Source: Amorphoplanes friuliensis DSM 7358 (GTDB lineage: Bacteria; Actinomycetota; Actinomycetes; Mycobacteriales; Micromonosporaceae). From it: 64,000 nucleotides of DNA. The notes below the pieces were generated by a model. It made no database searches and had not been told where the DNA came from. It saw nothing but the letters and a program-made list of their open reading frames with translations. Where the stretch lies: the NCBI RefSeq assembly GCF_000494755.1, contig NC_022657.1, positions 7,656,001 through 7,720,000 of the forward strand, written 5' to 3'. Positions 25,845 through 34,358 of the stretch are shown here, one piece after another (the first letter of the stretch is position 1; each line of letters begins with the position of its first letter). Both the position numbers and the translations under genes were made by a program.

Positions 25845-26663
25845 ATGTCACAGCCGCCGTACCAGCCGCCCTACCCCGGTGAGCCCGGGCCCGAGGGTGG
25901 CTACCAGCCGCCGGCGGCCCCCGGTTCCTACCCACCGCCGCCCGGCCAGGGTTCGTACCCCCCGCCGCCGCCCGGCCAGGGCCAGGGTTCCTACCCGCCG
26001 CCCGGCTCCTACCCGCCGCCCGCCGACCAGGGCCAGGGCCAGTACGGCGCCCCGCAGTACGGCGCACCGCCGCCGGCCAAGAAGAAGTCGTCGGCGCTGA
26101 AGATCGTGCTGATCGTCGTCGGTGTTGTCGCCATGCTGTGCATCGCCGGTGGTGTCATCACCTTCTTCGCCGCCAAGGACAAGGTCGAAGAGGTCGTCGA
26201 CGCAGCCAAGATCACCGTCGTCGAGCCGACGACTCTGGGCGGTCGCGAAAAGGCCACCGACGCGGCCCTGCAGAGCAGCATCGACGGCCTCGACGGCGAG
26301 ATGTCGCGCATCCCGGGCTCCACCGGCTCCGTCGGCGCCATCTACGGCGACGTGCAGAAGCAGGACATCGTCATGGTCGCCGCCGCGTCCTCGATCAGCG
26401 GCTCCGCACAGAGCCGCTTCGACGAGTTCACCCAGGGCCTCGGCCAGGGCGGCATCAAGGTCGACGCGATGACCGACACCGACCCGGGCCCTCTCGGCGG
26501 CATCGCCAAGTGCGGCGACAGCAGCACTGCGGGCGTACCCATGGCGGTCTGTGTCTGGTCCGACAACGGCAGCGTCGGCATGATCGCGATGATGTTCAAG
26601 CAGCGGGCGGACCTCGAGAAGGAATTCGTCACCATGCGTGGCGAGATCGAGAAGAAGGCCTGA
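25845..26663 (+). CDS. Pro/Gly/Tyr-rich N-tail, single-TM protein with conserved extracytoplasmic domain (paralogue 1)
   Basis: 272 residues in three parts: a cytoplasmic disordered tail (1-78) of PPG/YPPP/GQGQ repeats, a KKKSS stop followed by one membrane helix (86-110), and a roughly 155-residue outside domain starting ITVVEPTTLGG, with KQDIVMVAAASS, two Cys (in AKCG and AVCVW) and a terminal REIEKK-like helix. The outside domain is shared with the next gene. I know no named family. The final Cys pair may form a disulfide. A hairpin terminator separates it from its paralogue. Confidence 0.8.
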   Translation: MSQPPYQPPYPGEPGPEGGYQPPAAPGSYPPPPGQGSYPPPPPGQGQGSYPPPGSYPPPADQGQGQYGAPQYGAPPPAKKKSSALKIVLIVVGVVAMLCIAGGVITFFAAKDKVEEVVDAAKITVVEPTTLGGREKATDAALQSSIDGLDGEMSRIPGSTGSVGAIYGDVQKQDIVMVAAASSISGSAQSRFDEFTQGLGQGGIKVDAMTDTDPGPLGGIAKCGDSSTAGVPMAVCVWSDNGSVGMIAMMFKQRADLEKEFVTMRGEIEKKA

Positions 26664-26672
26664 CGTTCCGGA

Positions 26673-26705
26673 CCCCGCCGCACCGGCACGTTCGGTGTGG
26701 CGGGG
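26673..26705 (+). terminator. Hairpin terminator between the tandem paralogues
   Basis: Arms at 26673-26685 and 26693-26705 pair over 13 bp with one G-T wobble and a 7-base loop, starting 9 bp after the stop of paralogue 1. There is no T-tract. Its presence suggests that the two similar genes are transcribed separately. Confidence 0.65.
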
Positions 26706-26782
26706 CTCGCGTAACGGGGGACGCCGACCGATGACCAGGGCCGCTAGGCTCGCTCTGCTGTGTCCCGATCTCTGGAGCGTTG

Positions 26783-27883
26783 ATGTCCCAGCCCCCGAAC
26801 CAGCCCTACCCGGGCCAGCCCTACCCTGAGCAGCCCGGCTCGGGCCCGCCCTGGTCCGGCCAGCCGGGAAATCCGCCGACGCAGCCGTACCCGTCGCAGC
26901 CCGGCTATCCCTACCAGGGCCAGCCCAACCCGGACGTGCCGCCGTCGCAGCCGGGTTACGGCCCTCCGGCGCAGCCCTCGTACCCGCCGTCCGGCTCCTA
27001 CGGGCCGCCCGCCGACCAGGGCCAGCCTTCCTACCCGCCGCCCGACCAGGGCCAGCCTTCCTACGGCCAGCCTCAGTACGGCCAGCCGGATTACGGTCAG
27101 CCTCAGTACGGCCAGCAGCCGCAGTACGGGCAGCCTCAGTACGGGCAGCCGCAGTACGGTCAGCCGGACTATGCCCAGCCGGGTTATCCGCAGTCCGGGC
27201 CGCCGATGCAGGGCTACCCGCCGCCGCCGAAGAAGAAGTCGAAGGCGCTCCCGATCACGCTGGTGTCGATCGCCGTGGTGCTCGTGCTCTGCGTCGGTGG
27301 CGGCACCGCGATCTACCTGGCCGGTCGCAACGCCAGTGACAGCATCGTGGACACCCTGAACTCGGCCGCGCCGACAGCGCCGACGTTGCCCACCGAGAAG
27401 ACGACCACCGAGCCGCCGGCCTCCACGATCACCGTGGTGGAGCCGAGGACGCTGGGTGGACGCCCCAAGCTGACCGACCCGCAGTTCGCGAGCGCGGCCG
27501 AGCAGCTGAAGCAGGGCCTGACCAAGGTGCCGAACGCCTCGGAGACCGTCGGCGCCCTCTACGGCACCCCGGCCAAGCAGGACATCGTCATCGTCGCGGC
27601 CGCCGCGGCCGACGTCAGCGACCCGAAAAGGGAACTCGACGGCACGTTCCTCGGCGCCGGTGTCAGCGGCCTCAAACTGACCGGCATCTCCACCGCCGAC
27701 CCGGGCCGCCTGGGCGGTGCGGCGAAATGCGGCCGCGGCGAGGCCGGCGGCGCACCGCTGATCATGTGCGGCTGGGCCGACGAGGGCAGCGTCGGCTGGA
27801 TCATCTGGTACTACAAGTCGATGAGCCAGGCCAAGAGCGAACTCCCGAGCCTCCGAGGCCAGATCGAGAAGAAGTCAAACTGA
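26783..27883 (+). CDS. Tyr/Gln/Pro-rich N-tail, single-TM protein with conserved extracytoplasmic domain (paralogue 2)
   Basis: 366 residues. The cytoplasmic tail (1-148) is longer than in paralogue 1 and holds about ten YGQPQ/YGQPD copies (residues about 94-133), with almost no charge until PPPPKKKSK. One membrane helix (156-180) and an outside domain follow: TITVVEPRTLGGRPK, KQDIVIVAAAAA, AKCGRGE and IMCGWAD, ending RGQIEKKSN, aligning throughout with paralogue 1. A Thr/Pro linker replaces paralogue 1's DAAK linker. Start ATG 26783; a TTG just before it is less likely. Function unknown. Confidence 0.8.
   Translation: MSQPPNQPYPGQPYPEQPGSGPPWSGQPGNPPTQPYPSQPGYPYQGQPNPDVPPSQPGYGPPAQPSYPPSGSYGPPADQGQPSYPPPDQGQPSYGQPQYGQPDYGQPQYGQQPQYGQPQYGQPQYGQPDYAQPGYPQSGPPMQGYPPPPKKKSKALPITLVSIAVVLVLCVGGGTAIYLAGRNASDSIVDTLNSAAPTAPTLPTEKTTTEPPASTITVVEPRTLGGRPKLTDPQFASAAEQLKQGLTKVPNASETVGALYGTPAKQDIVIVAAAAADVSDPKRELDGTFLGAGVSGLKLTGISTADPGRLGGAAKCGRGEAGGAPLIMCGWADEGSVGWIIWYYKSMSQAKSELPSLRGQIEKKSN
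27061..27175 (+). repeat. In-frame YGQPQ-type codon repeats
   Basis: About seven direct copies of a 15-bp theme (CAGTACGGNCAGCC-like) encode YGQPQ, YGQPD or YGQQPQ units. Third-position differences between copies (GGC, GGG, GGT) show that the protein repeat, not only the DNA, has been kept. Confidence 0.75.
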
Positions 27884-27964
27884 CACGCCGTCGGGCCAAG
27901 TCACACGTTCGTCTCGCTCCCGACACGAACACGACTCGGTCCGCGGCGTGGGCTCCACCGATGC

Positions 27965-28031
27965 CGTAACGAAACATCGAGCGGACAGCATGGTTCGCCG
28001 GGTCCCCTCCGGGATCTGATCTTTCGTTACG
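27965..28031. promoter_or_regulatory. 10-bp perfect inverted repeat upstream of the DUF2637 gene
   Basis: CGTAACGAAA at 27965-27974 and its exact reverse complement TTTCGTTACG at 28022-28031 flank a 47-bp segment in the 167-bp leader before the GTG at 28051. The right arm ends 19 bp from the start codon and just before the ribosome-binding site. Candidate two-site operator (looping or two dimers) or long-range hairpin. Function inferred. Confidence 0.4.
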
Positions 28032-28050
28032 ACTGGCAGAGGAGCGTCAG

Positions 28051-29244
28051 GTGCTACTCCCGCAGCTTCGCCGTGTCCGCTGGGCAGTGCGAGCAACGCT
28101 GGTCCTGGGCGTCGCGGCCTCCGTGGTCGCGAACATCCTCCACGCCCTGGACAACCCGATCAGCCAGGCCATCGCCGCCTGGCCCCCGCTCGCCCTCCTC
28201 CTCACGGTCGAACTGATCTCGCGGGTCCCGGTCCACCGCCGCTCCCTGGCCTTCGCCCGCCTGCTCGCCACAGCAACCATCGCCGGCATCGCCGCCTGGG
28301 TCTCCTACTGGCACATGGTTGGCGTGGCCGCCCGCTACGGCGAAACGGGCGCTTCGCCCTACCTGCTGCCCCTGTCGGTCGACGGCCTGATCATCGTCGC
28401 CAGCATCTGCCTGGTCGAACTCGGCGGCCGCATCTCCACCCTGGAAGCAGAACGAAACGCAGCCCGGGAAGCAGCCGAGTTCGCGGCGGTTGCGCAGGCG
28501 GTCTCCCCGACGCAGTTCACCGCGGCAGGATCGCAGATCGCCGCCGAAAGCCACCTCACCGGCGGGAACTTTGCCGCGGGCGGCGCGCAGGTCCCAGCCG
28601 GCGCGCAGGTCCCAGCCGGCGCGCAGGTCCCAGCCGGCGCGCAGGTCCCAGCCGGCGCGCAGGTCCCAGCCGGCGCGCAGGTTCCGGCCTTCGCGTCGGT
28701 GACCACCGCAGCGTCCGCTGTCGGGGATGGTTCCACCGCTCAGGCCGCTGCCATCCCCGCGGCCGGCAGTGCCGGGTCGGGCGATGCGGTGCCCGGCCTG
28801 ATCCCGGTTCCGGGCCGGACGCCGGGCAGCACGCGCCGGAGCGCCACCACGGTCGCCGCGCTGGCCGAGGTTGCTGCCACCCTCCCCCGCGCCGGTCTGC
28901 CCAAGACCCGGGGAGCCGAGGTGTCGGCCTTCGCCCCGACGCTGACCCGCCAGGGATCACGAACGGCCGCGCCCACACCGACCGCCAAGCAGGCGGTCCC
29001 CGCCCGCTCGACCAGCTCGCGCACCACAACCACCGCGCGGGCCACGAGCACAAAGCCAGGTTCCTCGGCCAAGGCCACCACAAAGCCCCGTCGAACCCCG
29101 GCCGAGACCATCGAAGCCGCCACAAAGATCAAGTCGCAGCGCCCGGACATCACCGAAGCGGACCTGGCCGCCGAACTCGGCATCAGCGCCTCCCGCTGGC
29201 GCACGATCCGCCGCGAAGCCGACGACCTGCGACTCGCCGCCTAG
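28051..29244 (+). CDS. DUF2637 membrane protein with AQVPAG tandem repeat and C-terminal HTH-like region
   Basis: 397 residues. The first 130 residues hold four hydrophobic helices and match DUF2637 (ILHALDNPISQAIAAWPPLA, RYGETGASPYLLPLSVDGL). DUF2637 proteins are common in actinomycete plasmids and integrative elements, but chromosomal copies occur. Then come a short coiled segment, AQVPAG repeats (residues about 179-214), a Ser/Thr/Pro/Ala-rich linker, and a C-terminal 50 residues (AETIEAATKIK, EADLAAELGISASRWRTIRR) resembling a DNA-binding helix-turn-helix. GTG start with GAGGAG 6-7 bp upstream. No transfer genes are adjacent. Confidence 0.82.
   Translation: MLLPQLRRVRWAVRATLVLGVAASVVANILHALDNPISQAIAAWPPLALLLTVELISRVPVHRRSLAFARLLATATIAGIAAWVSYWHMVGVAARYGETGASPYLLPLSVDGLIIVASICLVELGGRISTLEAERNAAREAAEFAAVAQAVSPTQFTAAGSQIAAESHLTGGNFAAGGAQVPAGAQVPAGAQVPAGAQVPAGAQVPAGAQVPAFASVTTAASAVGDGSTAQAAAIPAAGSAGSGDAVPGLIPVPGRTPGSTRRSATTVAALAEVAATLPRAGLPKTRGAEVSAFAPTLTRQGSRTAAPTPTAKQAVPARSTSSRTTTTARATSTKPGSSAKATTKPRRTPAETIEAATKIKSQRPDITEADLAAELGISASRWRTIRREADDLRLAA
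28585..28689 (+). repeat. 18-bp tandem repeat in coding sequence (5 perfect copies plus a degenerate sixth)
   Basis: Five identical 18-bp units at 28585-28602, 28603-28620, 28621-28638, 28639-28656 and 28657-28674, each encoding A-Q-V-P-A-G, followed by a diverged partial unit to 28689. DNA identity extends to third positions, so the expansion is recent. Copy changes keep the frame because 18 is divisible by three. Confidence 0.95.
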
Positions 29245-29265
29245 CTTCTCTCCTGCAAGCGATCC

Positions 29266-29293
29266 AACGGCCCGGGCGGACGCCCGGGCCGTT
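29266..29293 (+). terminator. Hairpin terminator after the DUF2637 gene
   Basis: Perfect 13-bp arms at 29266-29278 and 29281-29293 with a 2-base gap, 21 bp after the stop codon, no T-run. It fits the usual U-less actinobacterial terminator. Confidence 0.75.
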
Positions 29294-29662
29294 GCCATCT
29301 ATCAGTGCAGCCACACCCGCTCTGCAAGTCCCACGACAGCCGTGATGATGGCAGGCGGCGAGGCCGCGGCAGGCCGATGGCCGTGACGTCATGCCCGTAG
29401 CGCCCTGGAGCTGGCCGCGACCCGGAATAGCAAAGCCCTGCTCCGCCGTGACGACCAGGCCAAGTAGCGGCTCGTTGCGACCTACCGCGAAACGGCCCGC
29501 CTCCCCGTGATCAACGCGTCGGCCCGCCGGCCGACTCACCCCTCGCGCCGTGGCCGACGAATGTCCTACCGGGTAGCGGCGGCCACGCCTTCGACCGCGA
29601 AGACCCGGGCCTTTGAGCAGTGCCGCACCGATCACCCACCAGCCAAGAGAATCCGTGACGGC
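29294..29662. other. Intergenic stretch without a supportable gene
   Basis: About 370 bp between the DUF2637 terminator and the histidine kinase stop. Open frames here code for Arg/Gly-rich peptides without recognisable motifs. A short plus-strand run (29402-29464, reading ALELAATRNSKALLRR) looks protein-like but is closed by stops on both sides, so at most it is a remnant. Confidence 0.5.
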
Positions 29663-30892
29663 TCAGCCGGGGGCGACGCCGAGGCCTTTGGTGCGGGGGA
29701 CGGTGGCGGTGGCTGCTACGACCGGGGTGGTGTCGGCGGCGGGGAGGCTGACCGTGACCTCGAGGCCACCGCCGTTCTGGGCGACCGCGGACACCGTCCC
29801 GCCGTGGGCGTCGCAGACCGCGCGGACGATCGAAAGGCCAAGACCCGAGCCCCGCGAGCCGGTGCGTTCCCAGCCGCCGCGGCGGAACGGTTCGAAGAGG
29901 CCGGGCACGTCGCCCGGGTCGACCTCATAACCGGTGTTGCCGACGACCAGCAGGGCGTGGCCGTCGACGTTCTGGGTGCGGAGCCAGAGTTTGCCCATCA
30001 GGTGGTTGTAGCGGATCGCGTTCTCGATGAGGTTGCCCGCGAGGCGGTCGAGGAGGCTCGGGTCGCCGACGACAGGGGCGGCCTGGAGGTCGGTGGTGAC
30101 GTCGAGTTTCATGCGTTCGGCTTCGGCTTTGACCGCTGAGAGCGCGTTGTAGACGCTGGTGGCCAGGTCGGCGGGGACCTTGCGGACCAGGCGGCGGCCG
30201 GACTGGGCTTCGCTGCGGGCCAGGACGAGCAGGGCGTCGACGAGGCCGTTGGCGCGTTCGGAGGCGTTGCGGACAACTTTGGCCATGCGGCGGTATTCGG
30301 CGACGTCGGCCTCGTCGTCGCTGAGGGTCACGTCGATTTCGGTACGCATGACGGCCAGGGGCGTACGCAGCTCGTGCGACGCGTTGGCCACGAAGCGTTT
30401 CTGGGACTCGAAGGCGCCGGCGAGCCGGTCGAGCATCGCGTCGAAGGTACGGGCCAGCTCGGCCACCTCGTCGTCGGCGCCGGAGTAACGAATGCGCTGG
30501 TCGAGGGTTTCCTCGCCGAGCCGCTGGGCGGTGGCGGTGACGAAGTGGAGGGGTCGCAGGGCGCGGCCGGCGACGGCGTACGCGCCGGCGATGCCGATCA
30601 GGCCGATGGCAAAGAGCGCGAGCAGCCCCTTGAGCAGCAGTTCGCGGGAGGCGCGGTCGACGAGCTGGGTCTGCCACGTGAGGGCGTCGAGCCGGCGGCC
30701 GTCGGACAGCAGCACCTGGGTGCCGGCCTGCAGCTCGTCGGCCGGGTGGAGCGCGTCGCCGACGAGGAGCCAGGCCAGCAGGACGAGGATGGCACCGGCG
30801 CCGACGAGCAGGATGCCGTTCAGCAGGGTCAGCCGGAGCCGGAGGGTCGGCCGGAGCCGCATCCGTTCGCGCCGGCTGGCGTAGACGGTCAC
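29663..30892 (-). CDS. Sensor histidine kinase (HisKA/OmpR-associated)
   Basis: 409 residues: membrane helix 1 (about 18-42), a roughly 45-residue sensor loop, helix 2 (about 88-110), HAMP linker, HisKA with phospho-acceptor His in VANASHELRTPLAVM (about residue 175), N-box LAGNLIENAIRYN, G1 VVGNTGYEVDPGDVPGLFEPF and G2 GSGLGLSIVRAVCDAHGG. The GTG start overlaps the regulator stop (GTGA, 30889-30892). The signal is unknown; the small outside loop suggests an envelope or membrane cue. Confidence 0.93.
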   Translation of the reverse strand: MTVYASRRERMRLRPTLRLRLTLLNGILLVGAGAILVLLAWLLVGDALHPADELQAGTQVLLSDGRRLDALTWQTQLVDRASRELLLKGLLALFAIGLIGIAGAYAVAGRALRPLHFVTATAQRLGEETLDQRIRYSGADDEVAELARTFDAMLDRLAGAFESQKRFVANASHELRTPLAVMRTEIDVTLSDDEADVAEYRRMAKVVRNASERANGLVDALLVLARSEAQSGRRLVRKVPADLATSVYNALSAVKAEAERMKLDVTTDLQAAPVVGDPSLLDRLAGNLIENAIRYNHLMGKLWLRTQNVDGHALLVVGNTGYEVDPGDVPGLFEPFRRGGWERTGSRGSGLGLSIVRAVCDAHGGTVSAVAQNGGGLEVTVSLPAADTTPVVAATATVPRTKGLGVAPG

Positions 30893-31581
30893 GCCCCGCC
30901 GCCGGCGGGCATCACGACGACGGGCTCGGGGACGCGGTATCCCGCGCCGACCACCGTTTCGATCAGGGGTGGGTCGCCGACTTTCTTGCGCAGGGTCATC
31001 ACCGTGACCCGGACCGTCGTGGTGAACGGGTCGGTGTTGGCGTCCCAGACGCGTTCGAGCAGTTCTTCGCTGGAGACGACACCGCCGCGGGCCTTGAGGA
31101 GCTCCTCGAGGACGCCGAACTCCTTGTTCGTCAGGTCGATGGGCGCGCCGCCGCGGGTCACCACGCGCCGGGCCTGGTCGAGGACGAGGTCGCCGACGGT
31201 CAGCACCGGCGGCGCGGCCGGGGTGGCTCGCCGGCCGAGGGCCTGGACGCGGGCGACGAGCTCCTCGAAGGCGAAGGGCTTGGGCAGGTAGTCGTCGGCG
31301 CCCAGCTGCAGGCCTTCGACGCGGTCCGCGACGGTGACGCTCGCCGTGAGCATCAGGACGCGGGTCAGCGCACCGGAGGCGACCAGTGCGGCGCAGATCT
31401 CGTCGCCGTGCATGCCCGGAAGGTCCCGGTCCAGCACCACCACGTCGTACCGGGTCACGTAGGCCATCTCATGGCCGGTCAGGCCGTCGTAAGCGACGTC
31501 GACCGCCATGCCTTTGCGGCGGAGCCCTCGCGCGATCGCATCGCAGAGGTTCCGCTCGTCTTCCACCACCAGCACGCGCAC
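30889..31581 (-). CDS. OmpR-family response regulator
   Basis: 230 residues: receiver domain with VEDERN, phospho-acceptor Asp in VVVLDRDLPGMHGDE and Lys in DDYLPKPF; winged-helix DNA-binding domain (about 130-225) with GAPIDLTNKEFGVLEELLKARGG and TVRVTVMTLRKKVGDPPLIETVVGAGYR-like ending. GTG 31581 was chosen as start because GGAGGA lies 6 bp upstream; the longer frame from 31602 would bury that site. Operon with the kinase. The neighbouring PQQ-like genes on the same strand are possible targets. Confidence 0.94.
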   Translation of the reverse strand: MRVLVVEDERNLCDAIARGLRRKGMAVDVAYDGLTGHEMAYVTRYDVVVLDRDLPGMHGDEICAALVASGALTRVLMLTASVTVADRVEGLQLGADDYLPKPFAFEELVARVQALGRRATPAAPPVLTVGDLVLDQARRVVTRGGAPIDLTNKEFGVLEELLKARGGVVSSEELLERVWDANTDPFTTTVRVTVMTLRKKVGDPPLIETVVGAGYRVPEPVVVMPAGGGA

Positions 31582-31668
31582 CCGCGGTCCTCCGAAAGTC
31601 AAAGTCAGTCCGCCGCCAAGCCTCGCCGCCGACGTGTGAAGAGGCCGTAAATGCAGGCTACCGGTCGG

Positions 31669-32988
31669 TTACGAAACGGTCAGGGGCCAGATCGCCAGGG
31701 AGGCGTCGATCCGGCGGCAGACGAGCACCTCGGGCGTCGACCGGCAGTCGCCGGAGACGTGGGTGGCGGAGCCGAGCACCCGGAGGCTGACCGTCGCCGG
31801 GTCGAGCAGGGCGTAGAAGACCAGATCCTCGCCGATGCGCTGGCGCAGCCCGACAACCGTGCCGTCGGCCCGCACCTCGCCCGTCGACCGCCACATGCCG
31901 AAGTCGCCGTGGACGCGGCCGGTCTCCGGTTCGACGACCGCCAGCGGGTAGCTCGCCTCGAGCCCTTCCCGGCCGTTGACCAGCAGATATCGTCCGACCG
32001 GCTCGGCGTTGGTCCAGCGGTCGGCGGTCCAGCGGACCCGGCCGGTGACCGGGTCGAGCGCCTCGACACCCCCTTGGTACCCGAAGACGCAGATGGCGGT
32101 GACACATTCCTGCACCCAGTGACCGGACAACTCGACACTGCTGTGCCAGCGCCGGCTCAGGTCGCTGAGGGCGTACGCGGTGACCCCGCCGAGACCACCG
32201 ACGAGCAGGAGGTCTCCGACGGGCCAGACGGTGATGCCCCGGCGGGACCAGCCGGGTGGCGCCTCGACGTCGGTCTCGGTGACGAGCCGGCCGCTGACGG
32301 TGTCGCGGACCTCGATGTGCCCGCCGGTGGTGGCCGTGACGAGGTGCGGCGGGAAGCCCGAGTCCGATCCGGCGTAGGTCGTGTACCCCTGGACGGGCTG
32401 CTCGAACGTCCACCGGGGACGGCCGGTGAGCAGGTCGACGCCGTACCAGTGGAGGTCGCCGAACTGGGGGCTGTTCTCGCGCAGCAGCACCAGGCCGGCC
32501 GGTCCGGAGACGCTGAGCAGGCGCGCCGGAACCCGCCAGAGCGCCTGGTCGGAGCCGGCCGTGAGCGCCACCGTCGCCTCGGCGCCGACCGTGTCGACCT
32601 GGTACGACACCAGGATCGTCTCCCCCACCGACATGACCGAGAAGATCGCGCCGGTGACGGCCACCGTGGTCCGGGACAGCAGCTGCCCGTCCGGCAGGGC
32701 GTACGTGCTGACGATCTTGTTGTTGACCGCGGAGTCGTGGAGGGCGGGGCCGGCGCTGACCACGTACACGCGGGTCCGGTCGACGAACATGTTGTCGCCG
32801 ATGCGGGCCGGGACGGTGATCGGCTCGGCGGGCGCGGGACGCGGCGCCGCACCGGTGATGGTGATCAGCAGGACGGCGGTGAGGACGGCGAGGGCGATCC
32901 GGAAGCGGTGTGCCGGCCGGCGGCGGGGCGCGGGGACGTCCGGGAGCCGCCCGTGCTGCTCACCCAGGTCGATCAGGACATCTCCCAC
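31669..32988 (-). CDS. Membrane-anchored PQQ-like beta-propeller protein (paralogue A)
   Basis: 439 residues. A short cytoplasmic head with VLIDLGEQHGRL, a basic stretch, one membrane helix (about 35-55), then an outside region of repeated propeller blades recognisable by W-containing strands (WRVPARLLSVSGPAGLVLL, RPRWTFEQPV, RRWHSSVEL, RVRWTADRW). Start GTG 32988 gives VGDVLIDLG, mirroring the head of the other two paralogues; the longer frame into the next gene is shadow. Such YVTN/PQQ-like folds scaffold interactions; no enzyme residues are seen. Cys near the C-terminus (GDCRST, LVCRR) are conserved among the three. Confidence 0.82.
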   Translation of the reverse strand: MGDVLIDLGEQHGRLPDVPAPRRRPAHRFRIALAVLTAVLLITITGAAPRPAPAEPITVPARIGDNMFVDRTRVYVVSAGPALHDSAVNNKIVSTYALPDGQLLSRTTVAVTGAIFSVMSVGETILVSYQVDTVGAEATVALTAGSDQALWRVPARLLSVSGPAGLVLLRENSPQFGDLHWYGVDLLTGRPRWTFEQPVQGYTTYAGSDSGFPPHLVTATTGGHIEVRDTVSGRLVTETDVEAPPGWSRRGITVWPVGDLLLVGGLGGVTAYALSDLSRRWHSSVELSGHWVQECVTAICVFGYQGGVEALDPVTGRVRWTADRWTNAEPVGRYLLVNGREGLEASYPLAVVEPETGRVHGDFGMWRSTGEVRADGTVVGLRQRIGEDLVFYALLDPATVSLRVLGSATHVSGDCRSTPEVLVCRRIDASLAIWPLTVS

Positions 32989-33026
32989 GCCGCCATTGTG
33001 CGCCGGGTGGACGAAGATCGGGCGGG

Positions 33027-34358
33027 TCAGCCGCGGTAGGACCACACTTCGAGCTGTTCGAAGGTCTGGCAGACGACGGTGCCCGGGGCGGCCTGGCACT
33101 GCAGGACGTTGGCGGGCAGCACACCGAGCGGCTGGACCGCGGTACGGCCCGCCCGCAGCACCCCGAAGGCCGTCGTCCGGGTGTCCTGGGGCCGGCTCAG
33201 GAGGACGGCGGGCTCGCCCCGGACCTGGTAGTAGTCGCGCCAGCCGTCGAGGTCGGCCACGGTCTGCCCGGTGCCGAGGCTGACCGAGCGCACCGGCGTC
33301 GTCAGGTTGCGGACCTCGAGAACCGAGGCGGGCCCGAACGACAGGATGTCCGGTCCGGACGCCTGCCACTTCGGCTCGCCGGTGTCCACGTCGAGGACCA
33401 CGAGGTTGTCGCGGGTGACCGTGCAGCTCACGCCGTAACAGGCGGCGGGGTTGCCGGACGGGTCGGGCTGGTCCTGGTGCCAGCGCTCGTCGAGGGTGTC
33501 CAGCGCGTACGCGACAACTTTCCCGCCCGCGCCGAAGGCGCCGTAGTGGACCATGACCATGTTGTCGACGACCTCACCCATGGCGGGCCCCTGACCGTCG
33601 ATCCTGGGGACGGTCCGCTCGCGCACGACCCGGCCGGTCTCCGCGGAGATCAGGGTCAGCTTCTGCGCCGAGAGCACCGCGAAGGCCGATCCCGGCTCGT
33701 CCGGCCAGGCCGTGAAGGCCGACCCGGGCACCTTGAACGACCAGAGCGGACGCCCGGTGGCGAGCTCGACACCGCGCAGTTCCGTGCTGAGGGCGGGTTC
33801 GGTGTGCAGCGAATCGCCGAAGACGCCGTAGAGGCGGCCGGGGTCACCGGACTCGGGGTCGTACTCGGTCCCGGGCCGGAACGTCTCCTTCCGGACCACG
33901 CCGACCGTCCCGGTGAGCCGCTGCACGGGCACGTCCGAGGTCCAGCGGAGGTTTCCGGTGCGGCCATCCAGCACCGAGATGCTGCTTCCCTGCTGGACGA
34001 GTACCAGATCGGCGGTCGCGTCGCGGACCAGGAACGGATCTCCGGAGCCGGTGGCCTCGATGCTCCAGAGCCGGCGGACCGGGTCGGACTGCCACGCCGT
34101 CAGGACCCGGGGGCTCGCGTCGAGATCCATGGTGAAGATCCGGTCGGTGGTCACCTGGAAGTCGCCGCCGGCCGGCAGCGGTACCCCGCCGAGGCGCGAC
34201 CACAGCATCGACGAGACCGGTGCGGCCCCACCGAGCGCGAGCACCAGCACAACGGTGAGCGCGAGCCCGGCACGGCGATAGAAGGAGGCGGGCGGCGGGG
34301 TGGCTGCCTCGGGCGGAGCCGGCGAGTCCAGGCTCAGCTCGATCAGCGCCACGATCAC
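33027..34358 (-). CDS. Membrane-anchored PQQ-like beta-propeller protein (paralogue B)
   Basis: 443 residues built like its neighbours: cytoplasmic head IVALIELSLDSP, Pro-rich spacer, membrane helix (about 30-52), outside propeller with blades marked by RRLWSIEATG, LRWTSDVPVQ, RPLWSFKVPG, ERWHQDQPD, PKWQASGPD, and C-terminal Cys pair (VLQCQAAPG, VVCQTFE). GTG start at 34358 overlaps the stop of paralogue C (GTGA), with AGAAGGGG upstream, so B and C are coupled. Function unknown. Confidence 0.82.
   Translation of the reverse strand: MIVALIELSLDSPAPPEAATPPPASFYRRAGLALTVVLVLALGGAAPVSSMLWSRLGGVPLPAGGDFQVTTDRIFTMDLDASPRVLTAWQSDPVRRLWSIEATGSGDPFLVRDATADLVLVQQGSSISVLDGRTGNLRWTSDVPVQRLTGTVGVVRKETFRPGTEYDPESGDPGRLYGVFGDSLHTEPALSTELRGVELATGRPLWSFKVPGSAFTAWPDEPGSAFAVLSAQKLTLISAETGRVVRERTVPRIDGQGPAMGEVVDNMVMVHYGAFGAGGKVVAYALDTLDERWHQDQPDPSGNPAACYGVSCTVTRDNLVVLDVDTGEPKWQASGPDILSFGPASVLEVRNLTTPVRSVSLGTGQTVADLDGWRDYYQVRGEPAVLLSRPQDTRTTAFGVLRAGRTAVQPLGVLPANVLQCQAAPGTVVCQTFEQLEVWSYRG

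Noticed and set aside
28051..29244. Plasmid or integrative element around the DUF2637 gene
   Set aside because: DUF2637 is frequent on mobile elements, but there are no integrase, transfer, replication or attachment-site features nearby.
29402..29530. Possible decayed gene after the DUF2637 terminator
   Set aside because: A 21-codon protein-like run is bounded by stops and continues in the same frame only briefly after TAG; too short to identify.
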